From: CAVRXQ01 sp963849105
GTDB lineage: Bacteria > Actinomycetota > Acidimicrobiia > Acidimicrobiales > Bog-793
Length of the DNA: 64,000 nt
Assembly: GCA_963849105.1 (NCBI GenBank)
Contig: CAWKGD010000003.1
Location: 682,001-746,000 of the forward strand
Direction of reading: 5' to 3'
Below the pieces are notes generated by a model. It saw only the letters and a program-made list of their open reading frames with translations, was not told the DNA's origin and searched no databases. Every line of letters begins with the position of its first letter. The stretch's first letter is position 1. The position numbers and the translations under genes are program-made. Below, in pieces: positions 16,789-24,783 of this stretch.

Positions 16789-17976
16789 CTAGTGCTCGAC
16801 GCTCACAAGGGTGCCGTAGGCGAGATACGGCCACGCTGCAGCCGCGTCCGTGAGGGGGAGCTCGATGCAGCCGAGGCTCTGGGGGATGCCGTAGTCGGCT
16901 CGGGGCATGTAGTGAACCGCGTCGTTGTCGTGAAAATACGCGATGAACTGCACGGGATCGGCGTACTTCGCGCCGTCGGGATTCGTACCGTGCATCACTT
17001 GGTTGCGAAGTCGAGTGTCGACCGGGAAGATCCCGTCGGGCGTCGGCGAACTAGCGATGCCCGTGTTCATCGGACTCCGCAGGACGACCCGTCCGTCGTG
17101 CCACACGGTGAACCTTTCCGGCGACCGTTTGTTCGCCAGCGCGTAGTTGTAACCGCCGGTATTGACCGTGTTCGCCGCAAGGGCTTGTAGAAGGCCTTTC
17201 CAGAGTGCGGGCCCGACGTTTCCGTTCGGATCGAGTCCGTGGTCGGCTTGAAACGACATCACGAGTCCCTTCGTGAACACGGTGTACGAGGACTCCTTCC
17301 AAAGCATGCGGAGCTGGCCCGGCCAACCGGTATTTGTCCAGGAGAACGATCCTTGCGGCGGGGCGAAAAGTGCGGCTTGCTGTGCTGACGTGTCAGTGGA
17401 CGCGATCGCGGGGCTCGACGGCGACCACGAAAGTGGCGAGTAGTTGAGCAGCGAGAGGAGCTGTTGGAGCCGGAGGATCGAACCGCCTGCGACTCGGAAT
17501 CGTTCGACGACACTGCCTGCGAGCTCGGCACCGTTCTTGGCCCGGATTCCCGAGCTTCCGCCGGGGATCGTGAGTGTCTCCTCGCTCGAGGGGATGAAAG
17601 CCCCGGCCGGCGTGAACGTGAGCACGTCGCCGGAAACGCGCCACGACCCCGCCGTCGCAGGGCTAAGGGTGGGTTCTGCTGTGCTCGGGGAAATCGCGGC
17701 GGAAAAGGTCGCGCTGACGGTGGCGTTCCCCGCGACGTCGGTCGCGTCCACCGCCGGCGTGACCGAAACGATGGTGAGCGTTGACGCCGAGGCGGTGCTC
17801 GTCTGGCGTTTGGCTGTCTGAGTGGCGCTGTTGGAGAGGGCTCGATTCGATGAGGCAGCGGGCCGAGCGGACGTCGCGATCAACGCGCCCGCGACACCTC
17901 CTGCGATCAGGGCCACGGCGATCGCGGCGATCCAGAACAACGGAGGAAGACGCCGGCGCGCGCCGTATCGGGTCAT
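16789..17976 (-). CDS. L,D-transpeptidase with Ig-like and peptidoglycan-binding regions
   Basis: A 395-residue envelope protein. The order is an N-terminal membrane anchor (about 12-33), a low-complexity linker, a Big_5-like Ig domain (about 65-165: TIVSVTPAVDATDVA through FTPAGAFIPSSEETLTIPGG), a peptidoglycan-binding-like helical segment (about 170-265) and a C-terminal YkuD domain. The YkuD catalytic segment reads HYMPRADYGIPQSLGCIELP with Cys370. The layout resembles mycobacterial LdtMt enzymes, which make 3-3 cross-links. A different L,D-transpeptidase-like gene lies about 5 kb away at 10631. The upstream region is shared with the divergent histidine kinase gene. Confidence 0.87.
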   Translation of the reverse strand: MTRYGARRRLPPLFWIAAIAVALIAGGVAGALIATSARPAASSNRALSNSATQTAKRQTSTASASTLTIVSVTPAVDATDVAGNATVSATFSAAISPSTAEPTLSPATAGSWRVSGDVLTFTPAGAFIPSSEETLTIPGGSSGIRAKNGAELAGSVVERFRVAGGSILRLQQLLSLLNYSPLSWSPSSPAIASTDTSAQQAALFAPPQGSFSWTNTGWPGQLRMLWKESSYTVFTKGLVMSFQADHGLDPNGNVGPALWKGLLQALAANTVNTGGYNYALANKRSPERFTVWHDGRVVLRSPMNTGIASSPTPDGIFPVDTRLRNQVMHGTNPDGAKYADPVQFIAYFHDNDAVHYMPRADYGIPQSLGCIELPLTDAAAAWPYLAYGTLVSVEH

Positions 17977-18151
17977 TGCGGACCTCCGCGCATGGCGACC
18001 ATTTCACCAGCCGTGACGCCCGATGGGGCGTCGCGGTGGTGGCAGTGCGGTTCCGCAGGTCATTGGCTGTCGCCACGTTTACGTTCGCGTCGGCGAACAA
18101 GATGAGAGACAAGTCATTCTCAAGGTGGATGCGGATTCATCGCGAGATCGG

Positions 18152-18157
18152 TACCGT
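18152..18157 (+). promoter_or_regulatory. -10-like hexamer of the histidine kinase gene
   Basis: TACCGT ends 7 nt before the GTG at 18165, the spacing seen before several other starts in this window. No clear -35 is visible. It supports a leaderless start there rather than at the in-frame ATGs 18102 or 18129. Confidence 0.4.
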
Positions 18158-18164
18158 CACTTCA

Positions 18165-19394
18165 GTGTCGCGTGCAGGTGAAGGCGAAAAGCAGCTGAAG
18201 CGCCCGTGGACCGCCGGCGCGGGGGCACAGCTTGTCGGTTTCGCCTTACTGATCGCTGTTGGCTTGGTTTCAGTGAGCCTGGTGTTCAACCGTGCTCGTT
18301 TCGCAGAACGCGGCGCCGCCGGCGAACGATTCCTCCTTGCGATCGTCGCCTGCGCGGTGGTGGTGCTCCTCCGCCGCTGGCCGCGCTCGCTCCTTGCTCT
18401 GGCGACGGTCGCGACTGCCCTCGAAATTGGCTCCGCCAACGCTTCTGTGCCTTTCGCCATCGTGCTTGGTTTTGCGTCGTATTTCGTCGCCTCCAGGCTT
18501 CCTCGGGAATGGTCGATTTGGATGGTGTGCTTGTCTGGCGTCGCCCTCGGCATCGCGCTCCTTTATGCGGCAATCGACGTGAAAGGTGCGCCACTCGCGG
18601 TCGATTCGGTCGAAGGATTCCTGCCGTTGATCGCGGCGTGGTTCGTTGGGGACAGCGTCGCGACGCGACGTCGATACCTCGCGGGACTGGAGGTGCAGGC
18701 GGAGCGCGAACGCCTCGCCGAGGTCGAGCGCGCGCGCCAGGAAGTACGAGAAGAGCGGGTGCGGATCGCCCGCGAGCTTCACGACGTCGTCGCGCACAGC
18801 CTCGCGGTGATCACCGTCCAAGCAGGAGTCGGGCGACGGCTGATGGCAAAACGGCCGCAGGAAGCCGAGGACGCGTTGGAGTCGATCGCGGAAATCGGAC
18901 GAACCGCCCAGAACGAGCTTCAAGTGGTGCTGGGCTTGCTACGTGACGAGGATCCGAGCGCCGAACCGCGCAATCCCGCTCCGGGATTCGCCCAGTTGGG
19001 CGAGCTCGTCGCCGTCGTCAGCGCCGCAGGCACGCCGACTTCGCTCGAGAGCTTCGGCGACACACGCCGCCTGTCACCAGCGCTCGAACTCTCGATCTAT
19101 CGGATCGTGCAAGAAGCGCTGACAAACGTCGTCAAACATGCCCCGGGATCGCAGGTCCGGGTCACGATCGCGATCACCGACGCAACCGTCCAGGTAGAAG
19201 TCGCGGACTCCCGCGCTCCAACCGAGGTGGCGTCGAATGGATCAGGGCAGTCGCGGAAGGTGATCGTGCCTGGTCACGGGATCATCGGTATGCGCGAACG
19301 AGTGACCGCTTTCGGGGGATCGCTCGTAGCCGAACCCACCGGAGCAGACGGCTTCCACGTTGTCGCACGAGTGCCACTCGGTTCAGTCTCATGA
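18165..19394 (+). CDS. Sensor histidine kinase, DesK/NarX-like (HisKA_3)
   Basis: A two-component sensor of about 409 residues. The N-terminal half has four to six membrane helices (about 22-165) without a large external sensor domain, so it probably senses a membrane or intramembrane signal. The HisKA_3 dimerisation motif RIARELHDVVAHSLAVI places the phosphorylated histidine at His206. The ATPase domain has IYRIVQEALTNVVKHA and GHGIIGMRERV. The start is uncertain (GTG 18165 chosen; ATG 18102 and 18129 in frame). The stop overlaps the response regulator (ATGA), so the two form a cognate pair. An ABC exporter follows after 197 nt and is a candidate target, as in many actinobacterial systems. 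Confidence 0.88.
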   Translation: MSRAGEGEKQLKRPWTAGAGAQLVGFALLIAVGLVSVSLVFNRARFAERGAAGERFLLAIVACAVVVLLRRWPRSLLALATVATALEIGSANASVPFAIVLGFASYFVASRLPREWSIWMVCLSGVALGIALLYAAIDVKGAPLAVDSVEGFLPLIAAWFVGDSVATRRRYLAGLEVQAERERLAEVERARQEVREERVRIARELHDVVAHSLAVITVQAGVGRRLMAKRPQEAEDALESIAEIGRTAQNELQVVLGLLRDEDPSAEPRNPAPGFAQLGELVAVVSAAGTPTSLESFGDTRRLSPALELSIYRIVQEALTNVVKHAPGSQVRVTIAITDATVQVEVADSRAPTEVASNGSGQSRKVIVPGHGIIGMRERVTAFGGSLVAEPTGADGFHVVARVPLGSVS

Positions 19395-20047
19395 CGATCC
19401 GCGTGCTCGTCGTCGACGACCAAGATCTCCTTCGGAGCGCGTTCACCTCGCTTATCGACGCGGAAGCCGACATGGAGGTGGTCGGCCAGGCGTCAGATGG
19501 GAACGAGGCGGTGGATTTCGCCGCGGGCAACGCCGTCGATGTCGTCGTGATGGACGTGCGGATGCCGAATCTCGACGGCATCGAGGCGACACGGCTGATC
19601 ACCGGACGCGAAAACGCACCGCGGGTGCTCATTCTCACCACATTCGACTTGGACGAGCTCGTGTATGGCGCGCTGCACTCCGGAGCGAGTGGCTTCGTCC
19701 TGAAAAGTCGACCGGTGGAGGAGCTCTTGGCCGCGATCCGCGTGATCGCTGCGGGTGAGGCGCTGCTTGCTCCGAATGTCACCCGTCGGCTGATCGCGCG
19801 TTTTGCCGGTGCCGCGCAGACGAAGGTGAGCGCCCCAAGGGGCCTCGACGAGCTCACAGAGCGTGAACGCGAGGTCATGGTGCTCGTCGCGAGGGGACTG
19901 TCGAATGCCGAGATCGCCTCCGGGCTCCACGTCAGTCTCCCCACGGTGAAGACGCACGTCAGTCGGGTGCTTTCCAAGCTCGGGGCCCGCGATCGTGCGC
20001 AACTCGTCGTCCTCGCGTACGAGACGGGAATCGTTGGCGCGACGTGA
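19391..20047 (+). CDS. Response regulator, NarL/LuxR family
   Basis: A 218-residue DNA-binding response regulator. The receiver domain has acidic DD at residues 9-10, the phosphoacceptor Asp55 in VVVMDVRMPNLDG, a TT switch in LILTTFD and Lys in FVLKSRP. The LuxR-type helix-turn-helix is LTEREREVMVLVARGLSNAE followed by a VSLPTVKTHVSRVLSKLG recognition segment. It is translationally coupled to the histidine kinase. Regulated genes cannot be read from sequence; the ABC exporter downstream on the same strand is the natural candidate. Confidence 0.93.
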   Translation: MTIRVLVVDDQDLLRSAFTSLIDAEADMEVVGQASDGNEAVDFAAGNAVDVVVMDVRMPNLDGIEATRLITGRENAPRVLILTTFDLDELVYGALHSGASGFVLKSRPVEELLAAIRVIAAGEALLAPNVTRRLIARFAGAAQTKVSAPRGLDELTEREREVMVLVARGLSNAEIASGLHVSLPTVKTHVSRVLSKLGARDRAQLVVLAYETGIVGAT

Positions 20048-20244
20048 ACGACGATGGGCCGGTGACGAGCCCAGTCACATGTGAGATGGGCGAACGTTGA
20101 GAGCGCATCGTTCGGAAGGATGACGTGAAGTCGAGCCCCGAGAAGGACGACAGCGCCGCCCGCCTCGTTCAGAATGGAACCGATGCCCGCTGATCGAAAC
20201 TGCGCCCCAAGCCGGTTGCGCGTCCGGGCCACGCCGGGTGCGCG

Positions 20245-21561
20245 ATGACCGGCCACGAAACGGCTCTCGCATTCGGAGTCGCCGCCGCCGTGCACGGTCG
20301 CCACCTGTTCGCGGGGCCGATCATTCTCATTGTGATCGTTGTCGCGGCGCTCGCTTATGGAGCAACGCGCCTGTCCCGGTGGCGACGTCCCGAAGCCGAC
20401 AGCGGCGCCCATATCGAGCGGCCCAGGCCGACTCTGGGCACGGAAGGGTCGCCGCCACGAGACGGGCAGTTCTCGGCCGCCCGCGGAGTCGCGGTGCCGG
20501 ATGTCACGTCTCCTCCCCATCCACAAGAGCCTGCTCCCTCGTTTGTCCCGGCAAATGGCGCCGATCGCTTCCCGGCGGATGAGGAACCACGACGCACACG
20601 GGTCCGGTCGAGATCGTCGGACAACGGAGATAGCTGGGCCGTCGAGACGCACGGTCTGACGAAGCGATTCGGTGACACCGTCGCCGTCGACGATGTCGAA
20701 TTGCTCGTTCCACGTGGGTCCGCGTTCGGTTATCTGGGGCCGAACGGCGCGGGCAAGACGACGCTCATCCGCACGTTGCTCGGTCTCACGAAAGCCGACG
20801 GCGGCACGATGTCGCTTCTCGGATACCCAGTACCGCGCCAGCGCAGAGAGGCGCTTGCGCGGGTCGGAGCGATCGTCGACGAGCCGAGATTCCACGGCCA
20901 CCTCACCGGCAAAGAGAACCTCAGACTGCTCGCTGCCGCACGGGGTGACGGCGCGGACCAGCGGATTGGGCCGTCGCTCGCCCGCGTCGGACTCGCCGAA
21001 TGGGCCGATCGCAAGGTCGCCGCGTACTCGATGGGTATGCGGCAGCGACTCGGAGTGGCGGGATGTCTGTTGGCCGACCCGCAATTGCTCATCCTCGACG
21101 AACCGATGAATGGTCTCGACCCCGCCGGCATGCAGCAGATGCGCTCGATGATCCACAGCCTCGCCGACGAGGGTCGTACCGTCGTGTTGTCCTCCCACCT
21201 GCTCGACGAGGTGGAGCGAACGTGTGATGCGGTGGCAATCGTCGATCACGGCCGCGTGATACGCCAAGGTCCGATCGACACACTTATCCGCGGCGCAGGG
21301 ACGGTCGAGGTGCGAATCGACTGCTCCGATCCGCAAGCCGCGTGGCAGCTCATCTCAGGCTCCGGTCTGGCCGCACGGACGGCGCTCGAGGACTCGGAAG
21401 TCGTCGTGACGCTCCCGAACGGCGCGTCGAAGGAGTCGGTTGCGGAGATCAATCGCCGGCTCGTTCAAGCTGGCATCGCGGTCTACGGATTGCGCGAGCT
21501 GCGCGCGTCACTCGAACAGTGGTTCTTGTCGGTGACGAGCCGATTTGGAGGATCGCAATGA
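20245..21561 (+). CDS. ABC transporter ATP-binding protein with N-terminal membrane helix
   Basis: A 438-residue protein. Residues from about 131 are a normal ABC-2-type ATPase: Walker A GPNGAGKTT, signature YSMGMRQRL, Walker B LLILDEPMNGLDPAG and the H-loop SSHLLDE. Unusually it begins with a hydrophobic helix (about 22-42, GPIILIVIVVAALAYG) followed by an 80-residue Pro/Ser/Arg-rich linker, so the nucleotide-binding subunit should be tethered to the membrane. The fusion is in one continuous frame, with no sign of a frameshift. The stop overlaps the permease start (ATGA). An exporter role is likely; the substrate is unknown. The preceding two-component pair may control it. Confidence 0.88.
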   Translation: MTGHETALAFGVAAAVHGRHLFAGPIILIVIVVAALAYGATRLSRWRRPEADSGAHIERPRPTLGTEGSPPRDGQFSAARGVAVPDVTSPPHPQEPAPSFVPANGADRFPADEEPRRTRVRSRSSDNGDSWAVETHGLTKRFGDTVAVDDVELLVPRGSAFGYLGPNGAGKTTLIRTLLGLTKADGGTMSLLGYPVPRQRREALARVGAIVDEPRFHGHLTGKENLRLLAAARGDGADQRIGPSLARVGLAEWADRKVAAYSMGMRQRLGVAGCLLADPQLLILDEPMNGLDPAGMQQMRSMIHSLADEGRTVVLSSHLLDEVERTCDAVAIVDHGRVIRQGPIDTLIRGAGTVEVRIDCSDPQAAWQLISGSGLAARTALEDSEVVVTLPNGASKESVAEINRRLVQAGIAVYGLRELRASLEQWFLSVTSRFGGSQ

Positions 21562-22694
21562 GCCGACAACTGACGACGGCGACCCCCGCGGCAGTGCACG
21601 ACTCACTTGCACCGCGCCCTCCTGAGCAAGGTCACACGCGGATGCGACTGACGTCGTGGATACCGAGCTGGGCGATGATCACGACGAAGCAACTTGAAGT
21701 GCGACGTCGCCGAGGACTGATGATCGCCGTCGTGCTGCTGTCGATCGCGCTGCCGGTCCTCGTACTCGGTCTGCGGCTGCTGTTCCACGCCGTTGACCCG
21801 AAGAGCTACGCACCGGCCGGCAGCCCCGGTGTCTTCCAGTCGCTCGTGGATCCGATGGCGGAGTTCGGCTTCATCATTGCCGCGGCGGTCGGCGCGACCA
21901 TGGGAGCGACCGACCTCAGCGAAGGGGTCTTTCGCCAGCTCGTGATCACCGGCCGTTCGCGTGTCGCGCTGTACCTGGCCCGGATTCCCGCCGGCTTGTC
22001 GATCTTGCTGCCTCTCATCGCGCTCGGCTTCACGATGAACTGCCTCGTCGTGAGCTTCGCTGGCATCTCACAACCGACATCGGTCTCGGTGAACGGTTAC
22101 TCGGTCCCGGCGCGCTTGAGCGAGAACCAGCTCGAGACGTGGCTCGTCGATCACCCGCGCGAGGGCGTGGCGGCATTCAGCAACGGATCGCCGGCGCAGA
22201 ACGCCGCTCTCCGAGCCGGGCCGGCGCGCAACATCCCCACCTACTACTCGATCTACACCGGCAACGAAGTCCCGCAGTCCAATCCGCCGATCAATGAGAT
22301 GGCGAAGATCGGGCTGTGGCTGGAGCTCTACGTCGGTGTGGGCTTCATCTTCGGGCTCGGACTCGGAGCCCTCACCGGGCAGCGCACGGTCTCGGTGATC
22401 GTGATTATCGCCCTGCAAATCATCGTGACGCCGATCCTCGCGGCGCACGTCATTCCGTACTTCATTAATGGTCAGCGACTCGTCGTTGGCGTCCCGCTGA
22501 TCCAGCTTCGACCCGCTGGCCTGACCTCCGGCATCGGAAGTGGCGGTGGTGGCCCGCGCAGGTTGATCTTCGGCGGTCGTGGTGCCCTCGGCATACCGCC
22601 GATGGCGACGTGGGCGATGGTGAGCGTCATCGTTGGTTGGATCGTCGGCTGGACGGGTATCGGCGCATGGAGGATGGCGACTCGCGACGTCTGA
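21558..22694 (+). CDS. ABC-2-type transporter permease
   Basis: A 378-residue integral membrane protein forming the membrane half of the exporter encoded with the preceding ATPase (ATGA overlap). It has a cytoplasmic N-terminus of about 50 residues, a first helix (MIAVVLLSIALPVLVLGL), a pair of helices near 100-170 and several more towards the C-terminus. A large extracytoplasmic loop (about 185-255) lies between the helix groups. The loop and the Gly/Arg-rich segment GSGGGGPRRLIFGGRG are unusual for small ABC-2 permeases. Substrate unknown. Confidence 0.82.
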   Translation: MSRQLTTATPAAVHDSLAPRPPEQGHTRMRLTSWIPSWAMITTKQLEVRRRRGLMIAVVLLSIALPVLVLGLRLLFHAVDPKSYAPAGSPGVFQSLVDPMAEFGFIIAAAVGATMGATDLSEGVFRQLVITGRSRVALYLARIPAGLSILLPLIALGFTMNCLVVSFAGISQPTSVSVNGYSVPARLSENQLETWLVDHPREGVAAFSNGSPAQNAALRAGPARNIPTYYSIYTGNEVPQSNPPINEMAKIGLWLELYVGVGFIFGLGLGALTGQRTVSVIVIIALQIIVTPILAAHVIPYFINGQRLVVGVPLIQLRPAGLTSGIGSGGGGPRRLIFGGRGALGIPPMATWAMVSVIVGWIVGWTGIGAWRMATRDV

Positions 22695-22721
22695 GGAGAC
22701 GCGCCGCGCCCTTTCTCGATC

Positions 22722-23270
22722 TCAGCCACGCCGTCCTCGTTGATCACCGGCATCTTGACCTTCGAGCGTCCGAGGTAGAAGGATTCTTGTGAGCGTCGTT
22801 GCAAGCGATCCGAGAGTGATCCATTCGCCGGGGACGCGCAGCGTGGCGAGGGCCGCAGTCGGGAAGTGAAGCCGCACTTGCCGCGCGGCATCACTCTCGT
22901 CGTCCTCGCTGAGCGTGATGATGAGATCCTGCATTCCCGGGTTATGCCCGACGAGAAGAACCGATCCGACGTTGCGTGGAACTCCCTGCAAGACGTTGAG
23001 CAGCGTTGTCGAACTCGCCCCGTACAGCTCGCCAAGGAACGAGATCGGGATCGAGTAGCCAAGGTGCGCGGCGATTACTTCCCAGGTTTGCGCGGCGCGT
23101 GCAGCGGTGGAGCAAAGCGCCAGCTCTGGACGGGGCTCTGCAACGGCCAGGACTCGAGCGATGTGTCGCGTGGCCTCTTCTCCTCGTCGGGCGAGTGGCC
23201 GGTCGAAATCAGCAAGGCTTGGATCTTTCCAACTCGACTTCGCATGCCGCATCGCATACAGGGTCTTCAT
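22722..23270 (-). CDS. SixA-like phosphohistidine phosphatase (histidine phosphatase family)
   Basis: A 182-residue branch-1 histidine phosphatase. The catalytic RH motif is at the N-terminus (MRHAKSSW, His9), the second part reads STAARAAQTWE and the C-terminal histidine is in VGHNPGM. SixA proteins remove phosphate from phosphohistidine on phosphotransfer domains, though related small members act on other phosphomonoesters. The ATG at 23270 gives the family-typical start MKTLYAMRHAKSSW. Two tandem 11-bp repeats end 2 nt before it and there is no Shine-Dalgarno site. It is convergent with the ABC permease gene (27-bp gap). Confidence 0.85.
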   Translation of the reverse strand: MKTLYAMRHAKSSWKDPSLADFDRPLARRGEEATRHIARVLAVAEPRPELALCSTAARAAQTWEVIAAHLGYSIPISFLGELYGASSTTLLNVLQGVPRNVGSVLLVGHNPGMQDLIITLSEDDESDAARQVRLHFPTAALATLRVPGEWITLGSLATTLTRILLPRTLEGQDAGDQRGRRG

Positions 23271-23272
23271 GG

Positions 23273-23294
23273 CTGAAGTGATACTGAAGTGATA
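23273..23294. repeat. Two tandem 11-bp repeats ahead of the SixA gene
   Basis: CTGAAGTGATA occurs twice in a row (23273-23283 and 23284-23294). Read on the minus strand they place TATCACTTCAG twice immediately upstream of the SixA start codon, where promoter or operator elements would be expected. Confidence 0.6.
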
Positions 23295-23394
23295 CTCCAG
23301 CTTCAAGGGGGCACCGAGCCCGCGTTCGGGGACTCCGGTTCGCTCGCCCAGCCGGCACTCTGATCGTTGAGGGGCGCGCATCGTGCCGGAACGC

Positions 23395-23440
23395 GACACG
23401 AGCCGATCGTGATAATCGGCTCGTGTCCTTGTCGTTTTAC
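23395..23440 (+). terminator. Long hairpin with T-rich tail, possible terminator
   Basis: GACACGAGCCGAT (23395-23407) and ATCGGCTCGTGTC (23415-23427) form a perfect 13-bp stem with a 7-nt loop, followed on the plus strand by cttgtcgtttta. No annotated plus-strand gene ends directly before it, so it would terminate a short transcript starting near 23290 or read-through from the left. Confidence 0.5.
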
Positions 23441-23600
23441 GACCCCGGGAAAGTTGCGAACCCTCTCGGGGACGCCGGCGTCGATGCGCCGCTTTTGGGG
23501 TGTTCTTGGCGCTCGCCGCATTCCTCGGTATGAACGGGGTGAGTCTCGGCGAGCTCTTCTGACGCTCGCACCAGTTGTCCGTAAGGCGGTGTTGCGCCTC

Positions 23601-23630
23601 GAACACAAAAGCCCGAGCGTTAGCTCGGGC
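23601..23630 (-). terminator. Intrinsic terminator on the minus strand
   Basis: GCCCGAGC and GCTCGGGC (23630-23611 on the minus strand) form an 8-bp stem with a TAAC loop, followed by TTTTGTGTT. It lies about 350 nt beyond the stop of the minus-strand ABC permease, so it may end that operon or a small transcript between. Confidence 0.6.
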
Positions 23631-23976
23631 GTTCCCTGTCCGGCGGACTCATCTCCTCTGAAGAGTCACTCGTTCGCACGCGGACTCCTTCTTCGGTAAC
23701 CGACACGGTTGTCCGTGCAACGTCATGGTACCGCCGGGGCTTCGAATTGTCTCCCCGCAATTTGGCGATCTTCTGCGCCAAATGCGGGATGAAAACGCCG
23801 CACGCACGGGCCGCGCCTCGACTGCAGCGGTGGCCACGTCGGTCTACAAGGCTCCGTGACCGAACATTGCAATTTCATTTCGGTCGGCAAACGAGGGGGG
23901 TCCACGTCACTCGAGGAATGTCAGCCGCAGCGCGGCCCAGGTGCCGTATCCCACGTCGTGCCTGGTGAAATGAGAC

Positions 23977-24783
23977 CTAACTGCCGTCGCGCCGATACAG
24001 GAACAAGGCGACGATGAAGGCAGCGGCGAACATCCCCGCCGACCAGGTGATCGACTGCCAGACGTAGTGCGCCGCCGGACCGCCCTCGAGCAACGCTCGC
24101 ACGGCGCCCACTGTGACGCTGAAGGGTTGGTTATTCGCGAAGGGTCGCAACCAACCCGGCATCGTCGAGATGGGGACGATGGCGCTGCTCGCGAACATCA
24201 AGATAAAAAAGGGCAGGATGCCCGCGATCTGCGCCGACTCGGGGTCCTTCGCCGCGATGCCAATCGCGGTGTAGATCCAGGAAAATCCGTAGCCGAACGC
24301 GATGACGATGAATAGCCCGGCGATGATGGACGGAATCGGGGCGTGGAAGCTGAATCCGACCGCGAGTCCGAGGCCGACCATCAATGCGAGCGAGAGAACA
24401 CTGCGGCTGAGGTCAGCGAGCGTTCGGCCCGCGAGAACAGCGGATCGGGACATCGGCAGGCTTCGGAGACGGTCGATGAAGCCGCTCTTCATGTCCTGCG
24501 CAATGCTGATCGTCGTCGTCATGCTTCCGATCATGACGGCCTCGAGGAAGACCGCCGGAACGACGAAATTGACGTAACTCTCGCCGGGAACAACGACCGC
24601 TCCTCCGAGCACGTAACGGAACAGAATGAGAAAGAGTGCCGGTTGCAAGGCGCTCACGACGACGAGTATCGGCGTACGGGCAACTCGCAGCATGTTGCGT
24701 TTTGTCATCCCGACGGTGTCGCGTACCGTCAGCGTGATGCCTCGGCGCCCGGTCGAGGAACGCAATGAGGCCGCGACGTTCAC
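23977..24783 (-). CDS. ABC-2 transporter permease (DrrB-like)
   Basis: A 268-residue membrane protein with six predicted helices and the ABC-2 layout of the daunorubicin-resistance permease DrrB: a cytoplasmic start, PILVVVSALQPALFLILFRY, then two further pairs with the conserved IPISTMPGWLRPFANNQPFS segment near residues 205-225. The GTG at 24783 forms a GTGA overlap with the end of the ATPase gene, so the pair makes one exporter. Substrate unknown; drug or lipid export is a family-based guess. Confidence 0.88.
   Translation of the reverse strand: MNVAASLRSSTGRRGITLTVRDTVGMTKRNMLRVARTPILVVVSALQPALFLILFRYVLGGAVVVPGESYVNFVVPAVFLEAVMIGSMTTTISIAQDMKSGFIDRLRSLPMSRSAVLAGRTLADLSRSVLSLALMVGLGLAVGFSFHAPIPSIIAGLFIVIAFGYGFSWIYTAIGIAAKDPESAQIAGILPFFILMFASSAIVPISTMPGWLRPFANNQPFSVTVGAVRALLEGGPAAHYVWQSITWSAGMFAAAFIVALFLYRRDGS

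Larger units (their letters stand above)
23271..23976. other. About 700 bp without a recognisable gene
   Basis: This stretch between the divergent start of the SixA gene and the 3' end of an ABC permease holds short open frames but none with convincing protein character. It contains two strong hairpins (23395-23440 and 23601-23630) facing each other and a pair of tandem repeats at its left end. A small RNA or a decayed gene is possible; I see no tRNA-like fold. Confidence 0.5.

Noticed and set aside
23731..23760. TTCGAAT flanked by GGGGC, suggesting a tRNA T-arm
   Set aside because: The flanking bases do not form a proper 5-bp stem around the 7-nt loop, and no acceptor, D or anticodon arms can be built around it.
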